37,169 nucleotides of DNA, taken from the IMG/VR virus record IMGVR_UViG_3300045049_000061, positions 1 through 37,169 of that record; one strand, 5' to 3'. A program made the position numbers and the translations under genes. Below are positions 8,418 to 17,053 of this stretch, one piece after another (the stretch's first letter is position 1; every line of letters begins with the position of its first letter). The notes under the pieces are model-generated. The model was given only the letters and a program-made list of their open reading frames with translations. It was not told the origin of the DNA and did no database searches. Source of the stretch: a virus.

Positions 8418-8993
8418 TTACGTAATCGCATCCTGCGCGGTGGGATAATTCATCAGCACCAAGGCCTGCGTACTTGCCAAGGTGACTGCCGAAGCGCCCG
8501 AGCCAATGGTGACACCGTTAGTGGTGGCGAACTGCGCACTCTGCATCTGCTTGGAAGCCACCGCCGTGCCCGAGACAACACCCGAAGCCTGCCAATAAAC
8601 CGGCGCGTTGGCCGTAGGCGTGCCTGAGACGGTCGTGATGGCGGCACCGGCTACCTGGAACCAGCCCCAATTGGACGATGTACCAGACGCTACCGCGACA
8701 CCCAACGGGCGACCCGTGTTAGCCGTGCCGGCCCATGCATTAGCCGTGGTGACGATCTGGCCATTACTCAGGGATTCGGCGAACTCCACCACCGTGCCCG
8801 CAGCAATCGTGCCGCCGAACTTGGCATAAACGAAATCACCGCCACCAAGGTTGACGTCATAGCCACGGATCGAGCCAAAGTACTGCGAATTACGCCCCGC
8901 CGTGCCACCGATACTGAACGGACCCGGGCCAGAGGTATCCACGATACTAAGGTCAACCTCACCCAGAATCGGATCATACGAAACGAAAGACAT
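8418..8993 (-). CDS. Head decoration protein (DUF2190-like), 191 aa
   Basis: The protein is beta-rich, Ala/Gly/Thr-rich, with the pattern GGDFVYAKFGGTIAAGTVVEF followed by GRPLGVAVASGTSSNWGWFQVAG, characteristic of capsid decoration/stabilisation proteins located next to the major capsid gene (DUF2190-type and relatives). It is 11 bases downstream of the capsid gene with a GGAGA Shine-Dalgarno. The expected role is to bind the mature shell at lattice points and stabilise it. Confidence 0.75.
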   Translation of the reverse strand: MSFVSYDPILGEVDLSIVDTSGPGPFSIGGTAGRNSQYFGSIRGYDVNLGGGDFVYAKFGGTIAAGTVVEFAESLSNGQIVTTANAWAGTANTGRPLGVAVASGTSSNWGWFQVAGAAITTVSGTPTANAPVYWQASGVVSGTAVASKQMQSAQFATTNGVTIGSGASAVTLASTQALVLMNYPTAQDAIT

Positions 8994-9004
8994 CTCTGTT
9001 CTCC

Positions 9005-9994
9005 TTATGCGCTCAGAACGGCCTGAAGGCGACGATTCGAGACGGTCATATTGCCGGCAAAGCCAATCAACTTGACCATCGCGTCCTGATTGACCGCATA
9101 ACGGTCATCGCCAAGGGGGCTAAAGAAACGATCCACATGTGGGCGGAAGTAGATGTAATCCGTATTCAGGAAATACATCGTATTGGACGGACACCCGCCG
9201 CCGAAACCACCATCGAGCACCACATCGCCATTCATGTACTTGAGAACCTGGAAACCCGCATCGGCCAGCTTGGCATCGCCAATGCGCTGAATACCCTGCA
9301 GCGATTCCAGATACAGACGATAGTAGTTGTTATCCGCGACCATCATGTCCGGATGGTCAGCGCCGCGAATCATCTGCACCCACACCTGATTCATGTAGGA
9401 CTGGATGTTTGCCGCCGTGGCCGGCGCGCCGCCGTTGGACGAGGCTGAAAAGGCAATATTGCGCCAGAACGAGCCGATCGTGGTTGAGGCATCGATGCCG
9501 CCTACCACGCCGGTCGAGGGGGTCTTACTCACCAGGAGCTGCAAGCCACCAATCTGGCGACCGCCATCCGCTGAACCATCGCTATAGCAGTCCAGTGCGA
9601 TGTTATTGGTGATGGTCTTTTCGGCATTCTTGATGCGCGATTCCAAGAGGTCAATGATGGCTTCTTCGCCGGCGTTCTGGATCATCTCCAAGCCGCTGAT
9701 GGAGACGGCCACGGCCGCCTGGGCATAGTTGTACTCAGCGCCCGTGAAGACATCGGACGGGGAGATGTTCAGCGCTTCATAGCCGCTGTAGCGCTTGAAG
9801 GTACCGTTCTGAGCATATTCCAGCTCCTGAACGATGGTGCGACCGCCAGAGACCGGCTTCACGTTCTCTTTCTCTTTCAGGCGGTACAAAAGGGCATTGT
9901 TCTGCGTGACGTTATCGGCCAACTTGCCCGTGCGATTGCGCAGGGTGGTGGTGACGATTTCGGTCAGGGTGGTACTCGGATTGATGAGTGCCAT
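9005..9994 (-). CDS. Major capsid protein, 329 aa
   Basis: The N-terminus (INPSTTLTEIVTTTLRNRTG, then KENVKPVSGGRTIVQELEY) and the end (DRYAVNQDAMVKLIGFAGNMTVSNRRLQAVL) match a capsid family common in podoviruses of beta- and gammaproteobacteria. The gene lies immediately after the scaffold and before decoration, the usual order. I infer an HK97-like fold from family knowledge; it is not provable by eye. An SD (AGGAG) lies 6-8 bases before ATG 9994. Confidence 0.9.
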   Translation of the reverse strand: MALINPSTTLTEIVTTTLRNRTGKLADNVTQNNALLYRLKEKENVKPVSGGRTIVQELEYAQNGTFKRYSGYEALNISPSDVFTGAEYNYAQAAVAVSISGLEMIQNAGEEAIIDLLESRIKNAEKTITNNIALDCYSDGSADGGRQIGGLQLLVSKTPSTGVVGGIDASTTIGSFWRNIAFSASSNGGAPATAANIQSYMNQVWVQMIRGADHPDMMVADNNYYRLYLESLQGIQRIGDAKLADAGFQVLKYMNGDVVLDGGFGGGCPSNTMYFLNTDYIYFRPHVDRFFSPLGDDRYAVNQDAMVKLIGFAGNMTVSNRRLQAVLSA

Positions 9995-10011
9995 AAGAGG
10001 CTCCTAACGGG

Positions 10012-11022
10012 TTAGCGATCTTTCGAGGCCGCGAAGGCGGCTCGAAGTTCCTCGCGCAATGACCCTTTGGGAGCGGATGGTGTGGCCGATGCAATGCCGG
10101 ACGACGAACCCCGCACGCTGCCAGAGGCATTACGCGCTGCTGTGGCCTTGGCTTTCGCCTCTGCCGCCCGTTTCGCTTCCGCCTCGGCCTGCTGGGCCGC
10201 TAGGAGCGTCGAACGTAGCTCAGGATCAGCCCAAATTGCTTGCTGGTACGCATCCTCCAAGTCATTTGCCTGATTACTTGCCAGAAGCGCGCCCATCCTT
10301 TGGGATACTTTCTGAAAGTGCTCATGACCTGGAGCCGATGCGAATGCCGCTATCTGGCTGTCGATACTGGCCTTTTCTTGCTGCTGTGCCGAGAACGTCT
10401 GCTGCTGTTGCCAATTCCGCAATTCGGCTAGTTGCTGCTGCAAGGCCGCAACTTGCGGATCAACCCAGCCCTGCTGCGTCTCGGCAGGCTGCGAGATATC
10501 AATACCATAGATTTTTGCGGCATTCAACAGAAGATCGCGCTTTTCCTGCGGCGTTCCATATCGAAGCACGAAGTTCTGCTGCAACATGCCCTGGAAAGCC
10601 TGCTGGATAGTCATCCCTTGCGCCTGGATCGAAGGCAGGTAGGGATTGATCAGTTCACGAAGCTGTTTGCCGGTAAGGCGGTCTTCATCCTGCTTGACCA
10701 GGGAGGCACGTGTTTGCTCCTCATGCTCCCGAATATATTTCTTCAGATCAGGCGGAAGCGTATTCCAATGCTTGGCATAATCTTTCTTCCATGACTGCGG
10801 GAAAGGATCCTCCTCGACCTTGGGGACAACCTGCGACTTATCCTCAACCTTATCCACAGGCTCAGACGGCGCTGGATCGGCAGGCGCATCCACAGGATCA
10901 TGGGGAACCTCGTCGGCTTCATGCTTAGCAAAGCGCCCCTGTTCATCGCGCAGGCGCTCCTGTACCGCGCTCATACTCTCAGACAATTCATCTCGCAATG
11001 ACTTTTCGGTCTCGTTGCTCAT
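10012..11022 (-). CDS. Scaffolding protein, 336 aa
   Basis: The composition is that of a head scaffold: acidic, Pro-rich N-terminal third (residues about 30-75), long Gln-rich helices in the middle (ALQQQLAELRNWQQQQTFSAQ), Ala/Lys-rich helix, and a basic C-terminus (KGSLREELRAAFAASKDR) that would bind capsid. It sits directly upstream of the capsid gene. No protease is encoded nearby, so scaffold is probably released intact, as in P22. Confidence 0.85.
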   Translation of the reverse strand: MSNETEKSLRDELSESMSAVQERLRDEQGRFAKHEADEVPHDPVDAPADPAPSEPVDKVEDKSQVVPKVEEDPFPQSWKKDYAKHWNTLPPDLKKYIREHEEQTRASLVKQDEDRLTGKQLRELINPYLPSIQAQGMTIQQAFQGMLQQNFVLRYGTPQEKRDLLLNAAKIYGIDISQPAETQQGWVDPQVAALQQQLAELRNWQQQQTFSAQQQEKASIDSQIAAFASAPGHEHFQKVSQRMGALLASNQANDLEDAYQQAIWADPELRSTLLAAQQAEAEAKRAAEAKAKATAARNASGSVRGSSSGIASATPSAPKGSLREELRAAFAASKDR

Positions 11023-11366
11023 AGGGTCCCCAGGACTTTCTTGGTGGCGTTAATAAGCTCTTTCTTGGAATCGAAATCACCGCGAATTTCACGCGGCTTG
11101 GGCGGATCCGGCATTTCTACATACCCGTTACGCCGCAGGAACTCCCTGTGAGCCTTGCGCGAAGTGATATAGGGCCGTTCGCCCGACTTCTTATCGATGG
11201 CCACCGCCCGATAGGGCTGAATATCCGTGTTCACCATCGTGGCAGATAGAACATTGCGCGTTTGCGCGCCGCAACAAACAGGCAAGTCTTTTTCACGTTC
11301 GGCGATTTTCCGATAGATATCCTGACGTTGGCCGCAGATATCGCATTGAACCTCATACAGAGGCAT
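11019..11366 (-). CDS. FmdB-like zinc-ribbon phage protein, 115 aa
   Basis: The N-terminus MPLYEVQCDICGQRQDIYRK carries a CxxC pair (C8, C11) and a second Cys pair at 31-32, as in FmdB/regulatory zinc-ribbon proteins. The C-terminal half is charged with YITSRKAHREFLRRNGYVE, a common phage version of this family. I chose ATG 11366 because GGAGA lies 5 bases upstream inside the portal gene; the end overlaps scaffold by 4 bases. The role in the head module is unknown. Confidence 0.75.
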   Translation of the reverse strand: MPLYEVQCDICGQRQDIYRKIAEREKDLPVCCGAQTRNVLSATMVNTDIQPYRAVAIDKKSGERPYITSRKAHREFLRRNGYVEMPDPPKPREIRGDFDSKKELINATKKVLGTL

Positions 11367-13746
11367 CGTTGTCTCCATCGGGCTCGGGGCGCTCCATGGT
11401 GTGCGTCATGTCCTGTGCGCCACTGACCATGCCGTGATCACCTTGATTGACGGACGTCTCATGGGCCTGCTGATAAATCAAATCGGCCGTCCCATCGGAT
11501 GGGAATGCCTTGGACCCAATGCGGGCCACGGCAATCGCCTTTTCAGCATCAATGCGCGCGATGGTAATCGCCTTCTCGACCTCCTTGTCGATTTTGTATT
11601 GCGCAATCGCCATTTCGTTCTGCGCCTTGAGCTGGTCTCGGCGCGCCTCAAGCTCATTCTCTTGGGCTGCTTGCTGGGCCTGGGCCTCTTGTTCAGCCTG
11701 GGCAACCTGGATCTGCACTTGTGCTTTGATCTGCTCCAGGCGCTCCTGCACAGCAGCTTTGCCCTGTTCAATCTGCAAGTCTGTTTGTGCGCGAATCTGC
11801 TGAATCTGCTGCTCGCCCTGGACCTTGAGCATCTCGGGATTCTGCTTGGGCGGGGGCGGCTGTTTGGATAGGATATCCAATGTCTGATCAATGATGCCTT
11901 CGAGACTTCGCGCCTGCGGAAAGGAGCGCACCACCCATTTGATGGACTCAATCATCAATGGCACCATAGTCGGGTTGGTTTCACCCGCTTGCACGGCCTG
12001 TTGAATCATCGGCGCCATAACCTTCAGGAATTCAAGGCGCTGCGCCTGCTGGACCTCGTTATCGTCACCAATGGTCGAATCCGTCTCGATATCTAGGCGG
12101 AATTGGCGCATCGCATTGTTGCGCAGCAACGCTTCAACCTCTTCCCACGACGGTTCAGTTAGCAACTTCTGGATGACAGGTGGCAATGGCTCACCCGGAG
12201 CCTTCGCCATGACCATGTAAGCATCTTTTTCGCGTTTACTGAGCAGCTTGATGCCGCATATTTGGGAAAGCGTCGGCCAGGAAATATGGTTCGCAATGAC
12301 CTCGCCCATAAGGCGAATCATGTCACGCATGAAGCGCTGCACTTCGTCTTGCACGGCCCTGAGACGAATAGAACCATACGCACCCTTGATCTTCTCGGCC
12401 GTGGCTGTGGCTCGTGGATCGTTGGCACCCCGGATGATATCAGGCATCCCTGAGACTTCGTACAGATCCGCCTTGATCTTCTCCCTCGCCTCATACATGG
12501 AGGTCAGCGCGGCGACGATATCGCCCAGCGGCCATAGCTCAAAGACGCCTTTGAGGCCACCTTTTTCAGCAAATAGCGCCCATTGCTCGACCGGGATAAG
12601 CTGATTCTCCGTGCCCTCTGAGAGTAGCCGGTCAATGCCTTGCACACCCGAGGCATAAACGCCGCATACTTTAAGCGAGCGGATCACCGAACTAATGCGC
12701 GCCGTAAGTTGATCTAGCTCACGCGCCTGGTCCTGATACTCCGAATAATCGGCGGTAGGCAGAATGGAGTCATTGGCCGTCGTGGCAATAAGCGGCTTTG
12801 GACAAGGGAAGAACTTTTCTAGCTTGAGCGGATCATCACGCCGATCCAGGAAGGACGGCACGGACTTATGGACCCAAACTGCGACTTTCGTGCGCTTGTC
12901 CCACATCTCATAGATGCAGGCTTTCTTCATTTCTTGGGTGATTTTCTCGTCCGCGAGATTCTTGGGCGACCAGTCCAGAGGAATGCGTTTACCTAGCTCA
13001 TCACCGAAGCGCTCAATGCATTCATCGCGGTCCAGAAAGACACGGCGCCAAACGAGATAGACCTCATCCCATGTACGGGCGATGTTATGGCCGAAATCTT
13101 CCCAATGAACGTAATCGCAGGCGACTTCTTCGTATTCGACCTCGACTCTTTCATCTTGATCCAGGTCTGTAGGATCGGACCCTATCATGGAGGTATCACG
13201 CTCCGGCCGATCCGATGCTTCTAATTCATCGGAACTATCGGAAATCTGAGGACCCTCTTCCTTGACTTCCTTGGGACCCGAATCATCAGAGTCGTTGTCC
13301 ACATCTCGGAAGTGGGGCACATAGCGAACCCACATTGTGCCACGCCCGGGCAATAAGCGATCCAGCACGGCACTACGGGCCGAATCGTAGAAGTCTCCAC
13401 AATCCATGAAATACGCAATGGAGCGTTCGAGGATATCGCTAGCCACACGGCCAATAGGGTCGTCATCTTTGAACCTCCGCTCGCATTCAGGCTTGGGGTT
13501 CTTCGCGTAACAGGCTGGAAGCAACGTCTGAATGTTGCTCCATAGAATATTGAACTTGATCTGGTCCTCGTCCGCCTGCCGCCGCTCATCGCGATAACGG
13601 CGAAGGATCTTCTGGCCGCGCGTACGGAACTTTTGCGAGACGCGATCATACGTCTCGATTTCGATAACGTATTTTCTTACGTCATCATTAGCGGCAACCG
13701 GGGCGCCGTCGATAGCTTGGGGTGCGCCATCGGCAAATTCAGCCAT
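11353..13746 (-). CDS. Portal protein, 797 aa
   Basis: The size and position between terminase and scaffold fit a large P22-type portal, the dodecameric ring through which DNA enters and leaves. The N-terminal part holds the conserved clip/stem region (YRDERRQADEDQIKFNILWS, then NIQTLLPACYAKNPKPECER). An unusually long Gln/Ala/Glu-rich coiled coil occupies roughly residues 635-745 and corresponds to the C-terminal helical barrel of P22-like portals. The acidic segment near residues 150-200 (DVDNDSDDSGPKEVKEE) is exposed. The barrel suggests a DNA conduit within the head. Confidence 0.92.
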   Translation of the reverse strand: MAEFADGAPQAIDGAPVAANDDVRKYVIEIETYDRVSQKFRTRGQKILRRYRDERRQADEDQIKFNILWSNIQTLLPACYAKNPKPECERRFKDDDPIGRVASDILERSIAYFMDCGDFYDSARSAVLDRLLPGRGTMWVRYVPHFRDVDNDSDDSGPKEVKEEGPQISDSSDELEASDRPERDTSMIGSDPTDLDQDERVEVEYEEVACDYVHWEDFGHNIARTWDEVYLVWRRVFLDRDECIERFGDELGKRIPLDWSPKNLADEKITQEMKKACIYEMWDKRTKVAVWVHKSVPSFLDRRDDPLKLEKFFPCPKPLIATTANDSILPTADYSEYQDQARELDQLTARISSVIRSLKVCGVYASGVQGIDRLLSEGTENQLIPVEQWALFAEKGGLKGVFELWPLGDIVAALTSMYEAREKIKADLYEVSGMPDIIRGANDPRATATAEKIKGAYGSIRLRAVQDEVQRFMRDMIRLMGEVIANHISWPTLSQICGIKLLSKREKDAYMVMAKAPGEPLPPVIQKLLTEPSWEEVEALLRNNAMRQFRLDIETDSTIGDDNEVQQAQRLEFLKVMAPMIQQAVQAGETNPTMVPLMIESIKWVVRSFPQARSLEGIIDQTLDILSKQPPPPKQNPEMLKVQGEQQIQQIRAQTDLQIEQGKAAVQERLEQIKAQVQIQVAQAEQEAQAQQAAQENELEARRDQLKAQNEMAIAQYKIDKEVEKAITIARIDAEKAIAVARIGSKAFPSDGTADLIYQQAHETSVNQGDHGMVSGAQDMTHTMERPEPDGDNDASV

Positions 13747-13752
13747 ATGCGC

Positions 13753-14265
13753 TTATCCCAAATACTCAAGACGAATATGAACGGCATAGCGCATGACGCC
13801 GGCCGTACCCGAAGCATAATTACTCGTCTGATAAGTGATGTTCGTAGAAGCCTTGGCATAAAAGACTTGAATGCCCTGACCAAAAGCGCCGGGCGCATTG
13901 GCCGTGTTCGTAGATGTCACCGTAGAGGCTAAGAGCGCCACGCCCGAATCGCTATCCGTCCAGCCAATGCCAATATTGGGCAGTGTCGAAGAAGCCGCAT
14001 CCGCCGTCGTCTCCACGGCATAGCAGGTGGCTCGATAGAACCCAGCTCCGCTAGCCGGGACCGCATAAAGCGTTGTCGAGCCAATATTGGCATTCTGATT
14101 GACGAGATTGACCTGCGCGTACTCGGCGGGAACGCCATTCGCGACCGTGGCAACCCCATTGATGCCCGTGATAGGGCCTAATGAGGTATTGCCCGTGCTC
14201 GTCAGCGTCGTGAAAGTCCCGGCCTGACCGCCTGATAGATTGGATGCGGGGGCACGAAGCGTCAT
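13753..14265 (-). CDS. Beta-rich structural protein of the head module, 170 aa
   Basis: The N-terminus contains GGQAGTFTTLTSTGNTSLG, the same G-x-FTTL-x-STG unit seen in the 333-residue fibre-like protein at 6331-7332. The rest is Ala/Thr/Ser/Gly-rich with a beta-sandwich look (GAGFYRATCYAVETTADA, VMRYAVHIRLEYLG). It lies between the 112-residue protein and the portal. It is probably a surface-exposed virion protein; the exact place is unknown. Confidence 0.65.
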   Translation of the reverse strand: MTLRAPASNLSGGQAGTFTTLTSTGNTSLGPITGINGVATVANGVPAEYAQVNLVNQNANIGSTTLYAVPASGAGFYRATCYAVETTADAASSTLPNIGIGWTDSDSGVALLASTVTSTNTANAPGAFGQGIQVFYAKASTNITYQTSNYASGTAGVMRYAVHIRLEYLG

Positions 14266-14266
14266 C

Positions 14267-14605
14267 TCACTGCCCCTCGCCCGGCGTTATATAGACATTC
14301 CCCGTGCCACCACTCGCAGCGCCAATAATGGCGATCGTATCGGTGGGGAAGCCCTTAGAGAAAATCTGAATACTCCCCGGAGGAACCACCAAATCGCCTG
14401 GCGACGCGGGGGCCGGGAAGACTGCCGTCACTGCGCCAGCCGAGGCCAATCCTGTTTTGACCGCCACGGCTACCGTAGACGCGTTGTACACATAGTAGCA
14501 ATTAGCATTTATCCCAGACGTCGCAAAAGTGAGGATCTGACTAGCATTAGTGGGCACAATGGCCTGTGTCGCACCCTGAATGGGACTAAACGGCTGGACA
14601 TTCAT
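14267..14605 (-). CDS. Small structural protein after terL, 112 aa
   Basis: A small beta-rich protein (ANCYYVYNASTVAVAVKTGL; VVPPGSIQIFSKGFPTDTIA) typical of small phage head-surface subunits. It lies between terL (3-base gap) and the 170-residue beta protein. No known catalytic motif is visible. The role is inferred as virion accessory from composition and neighbours only. Confidence 0.6.
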   Translation of the reverse strand: MNVQPFSPIQGATQAIVPTNASQILTFATSGINANCYYVYNASTVAVAVKTGLASAGAVTAVFPAPASPGDLVVPPGSIQIFSKGFPTDTIAIIGAASGGTGNVYITPGEGQ

Positions 14606-14608
14606 AGA

Positions 14609-16081
14609 TCAAATCCGATCAGAAATGATGGGTTTGGGCTGATTTTTGGGCCAAAACACTTCATCAGCCGTCAATTCGTGAAGAAAACGTGGCTTTTGAC
14701 TCGCAACTGACTGTCTCACATACGGACGCGACATGCAAGCATATCGCCACTCATCGGCGGCATGGTCCTCCATGTCCGTATCAATGTCCTCGATCTTCAG
14801 TTTGTCATGCTGAAGTAATGGGATCGTGCGAATGGAGTTCGTGCACGTCTCAAAGCAAAAGAGACGCGGCACACCATCCTCGCCCTCAAGCCGTGCGCGC
14901 ATCTGATCCCATCCACCCATCGCACCAACAGTTGAGACGCGACGATTATCCGCACGCCGGAACCACACCTTGCCACCTGAGCCGACCTGAATACGTTCAG
15001 CGATTGAGGGACCACCATCCTGCGAGAATGCGGCGGGATCGAGTACCGCATCGGCGATCTTGGGATCGAGGCTTTCGAGCCTAGCAATCTCGCGCCCGAC
15101 CTCTTCGGCCGGTAGCTTGAGGCCCACATTCGGCTCATTGATGGGGTCTTTGCAGCCGTACCATTCCCGATAGCGCACCAGGGCACCGCGCGGAATGATC
15201 AGGCCTGATTCGAGCTTATGGTCGTCCGTGACGACCGCCCACCAGCCGAAGCTAAATGGGCGGGCTGAGCCCCAGTCTCCCGACCTGATGCGACTCCATT
15301 CAGGCGGGACGGCAAAGGGCTTGACCACATGCACCCGGCTGTTCCAGCAATCGAAGAAGGCGCCAGCGACGATATTCCAGTCACCCTCTAGCCATGCCTT
15401 ACGTAAGGCTTCATTGCCATTGGTGGCTGCGATGATGCGATTGCGATACGCCGGGTCCTCACGCAGCAGAATGACGTTATCCGCCATGGCCGAGGGCACA
15501 TACATCCGGACGATATGGCTCTCCGGATCCTCATACGGCGTCATGGGCGGCGCTATGTCGATGTATCGTGACTTGACCCAGATGTGACCAACACCGCCAG
15601 GATTACCCGTAAGACGGACTGAGCACGGGACGCCATGCGGGCTGCGCAATGTAGACAGCATCTTGAGAAGTGGCGCAGATGTCGTGTATTCGGTGACTTC
15701 ATCGAAGCTGATCCGGGTGTACTGATGACCGTGATATCGGCCATAGTCTTTCTCGGACTCAATGAATCGCATCTTGACGCTGGCGCCGGAAGGCCAATAC
15801 CAGCAGTTGGAAAAGGGGTAATCCGCACTGGGCTGGGTCTTATAGACAGCCCCCTCAGCCGGAAAGACCTGCATAGCACGGGCTTGAAGTTCCTCAAGCT
15901 CTGGGTAGGTCTTGCGGAACATGATGCCGCGATGGGCCGAGCCATAGCGGAGTGCGCCGTCCTCCTGGTAGCCAATCTGAAAGTCAGACTTGCCCCCGCC
16001 GCGCTCCCCACCATAGAACAGCTCGGGGCACCAATCGGCTTCAAAGGCGGCTAGCTGGTGGCCGGGCTGGGGGAACCACAT
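14609..16081 (-). CDS. terL: Terminase large subunit, 490 aa
   Basis: This is the packaging motor ATPase and headful nuclease. Walker A is GERGGGKS at residues 25-32, unusually near the N-terminus. Walker B and catalytic acid are in ISFDEVTEY (about residues 123-131). The C-terminal RNase H-like nuclease is shown by the motif GDWGSARPFSFGWW. It follows a small terminase subunit and precedes portal, as in P22-like phages. It packages DNA into preformed proheads; combined with a circular map this suggests headful packaging. Confidence 0.95.
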   Translation of the reverse strand: MWFPQPGHQLAAFEADWCPELFYGGERGGGKSDFQIGYQEDGALRYGSAHRGIMFRKTYPELEELQARAMQVFPAEGAVYKTQPSADYPFSNCWYWPSGASVKMRFIESEKDYGRYHGHQYTRISFDEVTEYTTSAPLLKMLSTLRSPHGVPCSVRLTGNPGGVGHIWVKSRYIDIAPPMTPYEDPESHIVRMYVPSAMADNVILLREDPAYRNRIIAATNGNEALRKAWLEGDWNIVAGAFFDCWNSRVHVVKPFAVPPEWSRIRSGDWGSARPFSFGWWAVVTDDHKLESGLIIPRGALVRYREWYGCKDPINEPNVGLKLPAEEVGREIARLESLDPKIADAVLDPAAFSQDGGPSIAERIQVGSGGKVWFRRADNRRVSTVGAMGGWDQMRARLEGEDGVPRLFCFETCTNSIRTIPLLQHDKLKIEDIDTDMEDHAADEWRYACMSRPYVRQSVASQKPRFLHELTADEVFWPKNQPKPIISDRI

Positions 16082-16086
16082 TAAGG

Positions 16087-16289
16087 TCAGATTTTACTGG
16101 AATGTTCTAGCCAATTCACATAGGCATCTTTAGGCATCGATCCCGTCCATATGCCTTGATATCCACGCTGCCAGCATGACCAAATCCCATCATCAATGAG
16201 TCTTAAGTGTGGCTTATCATTTCCCGGCCACCATCCTGTTTTTTTCCTAGGCAAGCCGCAAGAAATGTCCAATTGATTTCTTCAAGCAT
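16087..16289 (-). CDS. Small phage protein probably made by -1 ribosomal frameshift, 67 aa
   Basis: ATG 16289 sits 2 bases after the upstream stop with GGGAAG before it. The zero frame ends after 28 codons at 16203. The -1 frame, entered at an A7 run (16239-16245), continues for 50 more codons to a stop at 16087 and has the recognisable end GIWTGSMPKDAYVNWLEH, a W...TG..P.DAY..W pattern common in small phage proteins. Joined, the protein is MLEEINWTFLAACLGKK followed by TGWWPGNDKPHLRLIDD. A homopolymer indel is the main alternative. The function is unknown; it is a distant paralogue of the gene just upstream. Confidence 0.6.
16209..16245 (-). promoter_or_regulatory. Putative -1 frameshift signal: A7 slippery site plus hairpin
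   Basis: On the minus strand the zero-frame codons read A AAA AAA (16245-16239), a slippery heptamer of the type used by dnaX and insertion sequences. After a 7-base spacer comes a 5-bp stem GTGGC/GCCAC (16231-16227 with 16213-16209). Spacer and order match known -1 signals. The hairpin is short, so efficiency cannot be judged. Confidence 0.5.
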
Positions 16290-16291
16290 GA

Positions 16292-16504
16292 TCACTTCCC
16301 ATTCGCGTGGAAAAAGGATCTGGCCTGAAGGAAGCTCATATAGGCTGCATAGGGAGTTCGTCCAGTCCCCACATAGTCCCAACTATTGTCGTGAGCTATC
16401 CAACGCAGTCCGTTATATACGCGCCTAGCCTCGATTCTTGGGCGGCTATTACGCCTATGCCAGTCCGAGAAACGATTGTCGTGCAGAGATATGCGCTGAT
16501 CCAT
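16292..16504 (-). CDS. Hypothetical protein, 70 aa, paralogue of its downstream neighbour
   Basis: The core RRVYNGLRWIAHDNSWDYVG continues TGRTPYAAYMSFLQA, matching in layout the W...G.TG..P..AY..W end of the next gene (16087-16289). I chose ATG 16504, which overlaps the terS stop as TGATG and has GGGTG 7 bases upstream; a GTG one codon earlier is possible. The position beside both terminase genes is conserved-looking, but no role is known. Confidence 0.6.
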   Translation of the reverse strand: MDQRISLHDNRFSDWHRRNSRPRIEARRVYNGLRWIAHDNSWDYVGTGRTPYAAYMSFLQARSFFHANGK

Positions 16505-16776
16505 CACTTGCCACCCTTATGCAGGGCCAGCCACTCCTCGCGAGTGAGCTGGGGACGGATGCCAACTTCGCCTTTGTGCTCAAGTTCGCCGCTCATCTCA
16601 ACGGCCGTTAAGTCGGGCACTGATTTCCTTAACAAAATTTCCGCTGACTTGATCTGACCAGAGTCAAGCTTCTTCTTCCCTGTCACATTGTCATGCAGGG
16701 CATTGATGAGCATGGAGGCCTGGATCTTGGCCCTTATCTCATCACTATGTTTGGGTCGGAGTGTTCGTGCCGCCAT
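16504..16776 (-). CDS. terS: Terminase small subunit, 90 aa
   Basis: The protein has RPKHSDEIRAKIQASMLINA and SAEILLRKSVPDLTAVEMSG, a pattern seen in small terminase subunits of podoviruses of Burkholderia-like hosts, where the C-terminus recognises the pac site and the helix-rich middle oligomerises. I chose ATG 16776 because the longer frame to 16857 runs back over the end of the upstream gene. It is two small genes upstream of terL. The identification is by pattern and position. Confidence 0.75.
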   Translation of the reverse strand: MAARTLRPKHSDEIRAKIQASMLINALHDNVTGKKKLDSGQIKSAEILLRKSVPDLTAVEMSGELEHKGEVGIRPQLTREEWLALHKGGK

Positions 16777-16816
16777 GACTGTCTCGTTCTGTATGAGAAT
16801 GACAGGTTTACTGTAC

Positions 16817-17053
16817 TTAAAAGTGCATATTGTTTGCAATAACCATGACCGCAGCATGTACCTGATCAGATAGATATCGCTGCCTACTCAGGTATTCGCT
16901 GTACTGAGTTGATTGATCTGTTCGATCCCTCCATGCCTGGAGCTGATTGCGCAAAAGCTGCTCTTCTGCTTGCCTCTGAAACCGATCTCGCGCCACGTTG
17001 TTTAGATATTTCTTGTACTGTGGAGTATATGAATTGCACCGGCACTTAGTCAT
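16817..17053 (-). CDS. Hypothetical helical protein, 78 aa
   Basis: The protein is Gln/Arg/Tyr-rich and largely helical (RDRFQRQAEEQLLRNQLQAW), beginning MTKCRCNS with two Cys. It starts by ATGA overlap with the gene at 17050-17229. It is the last small gene before terS. No family recognised. Confidence 0.55.
   Translation of the reverse strand: MTKCRCNSYTPQYKKYLNNVARDRFQRQAEEQLLRNQLQAWRDRTDQSTQYSEYLSRQRYLSDQVHAAVMVIANNMHF

Noticed and set aside
7914-8627. Plus-strand 237-codon ORF
   Set aside because: Lies antisense across two well-supported structural genes and the terminator-like hairpin; Arg/Leu-rich shadow.
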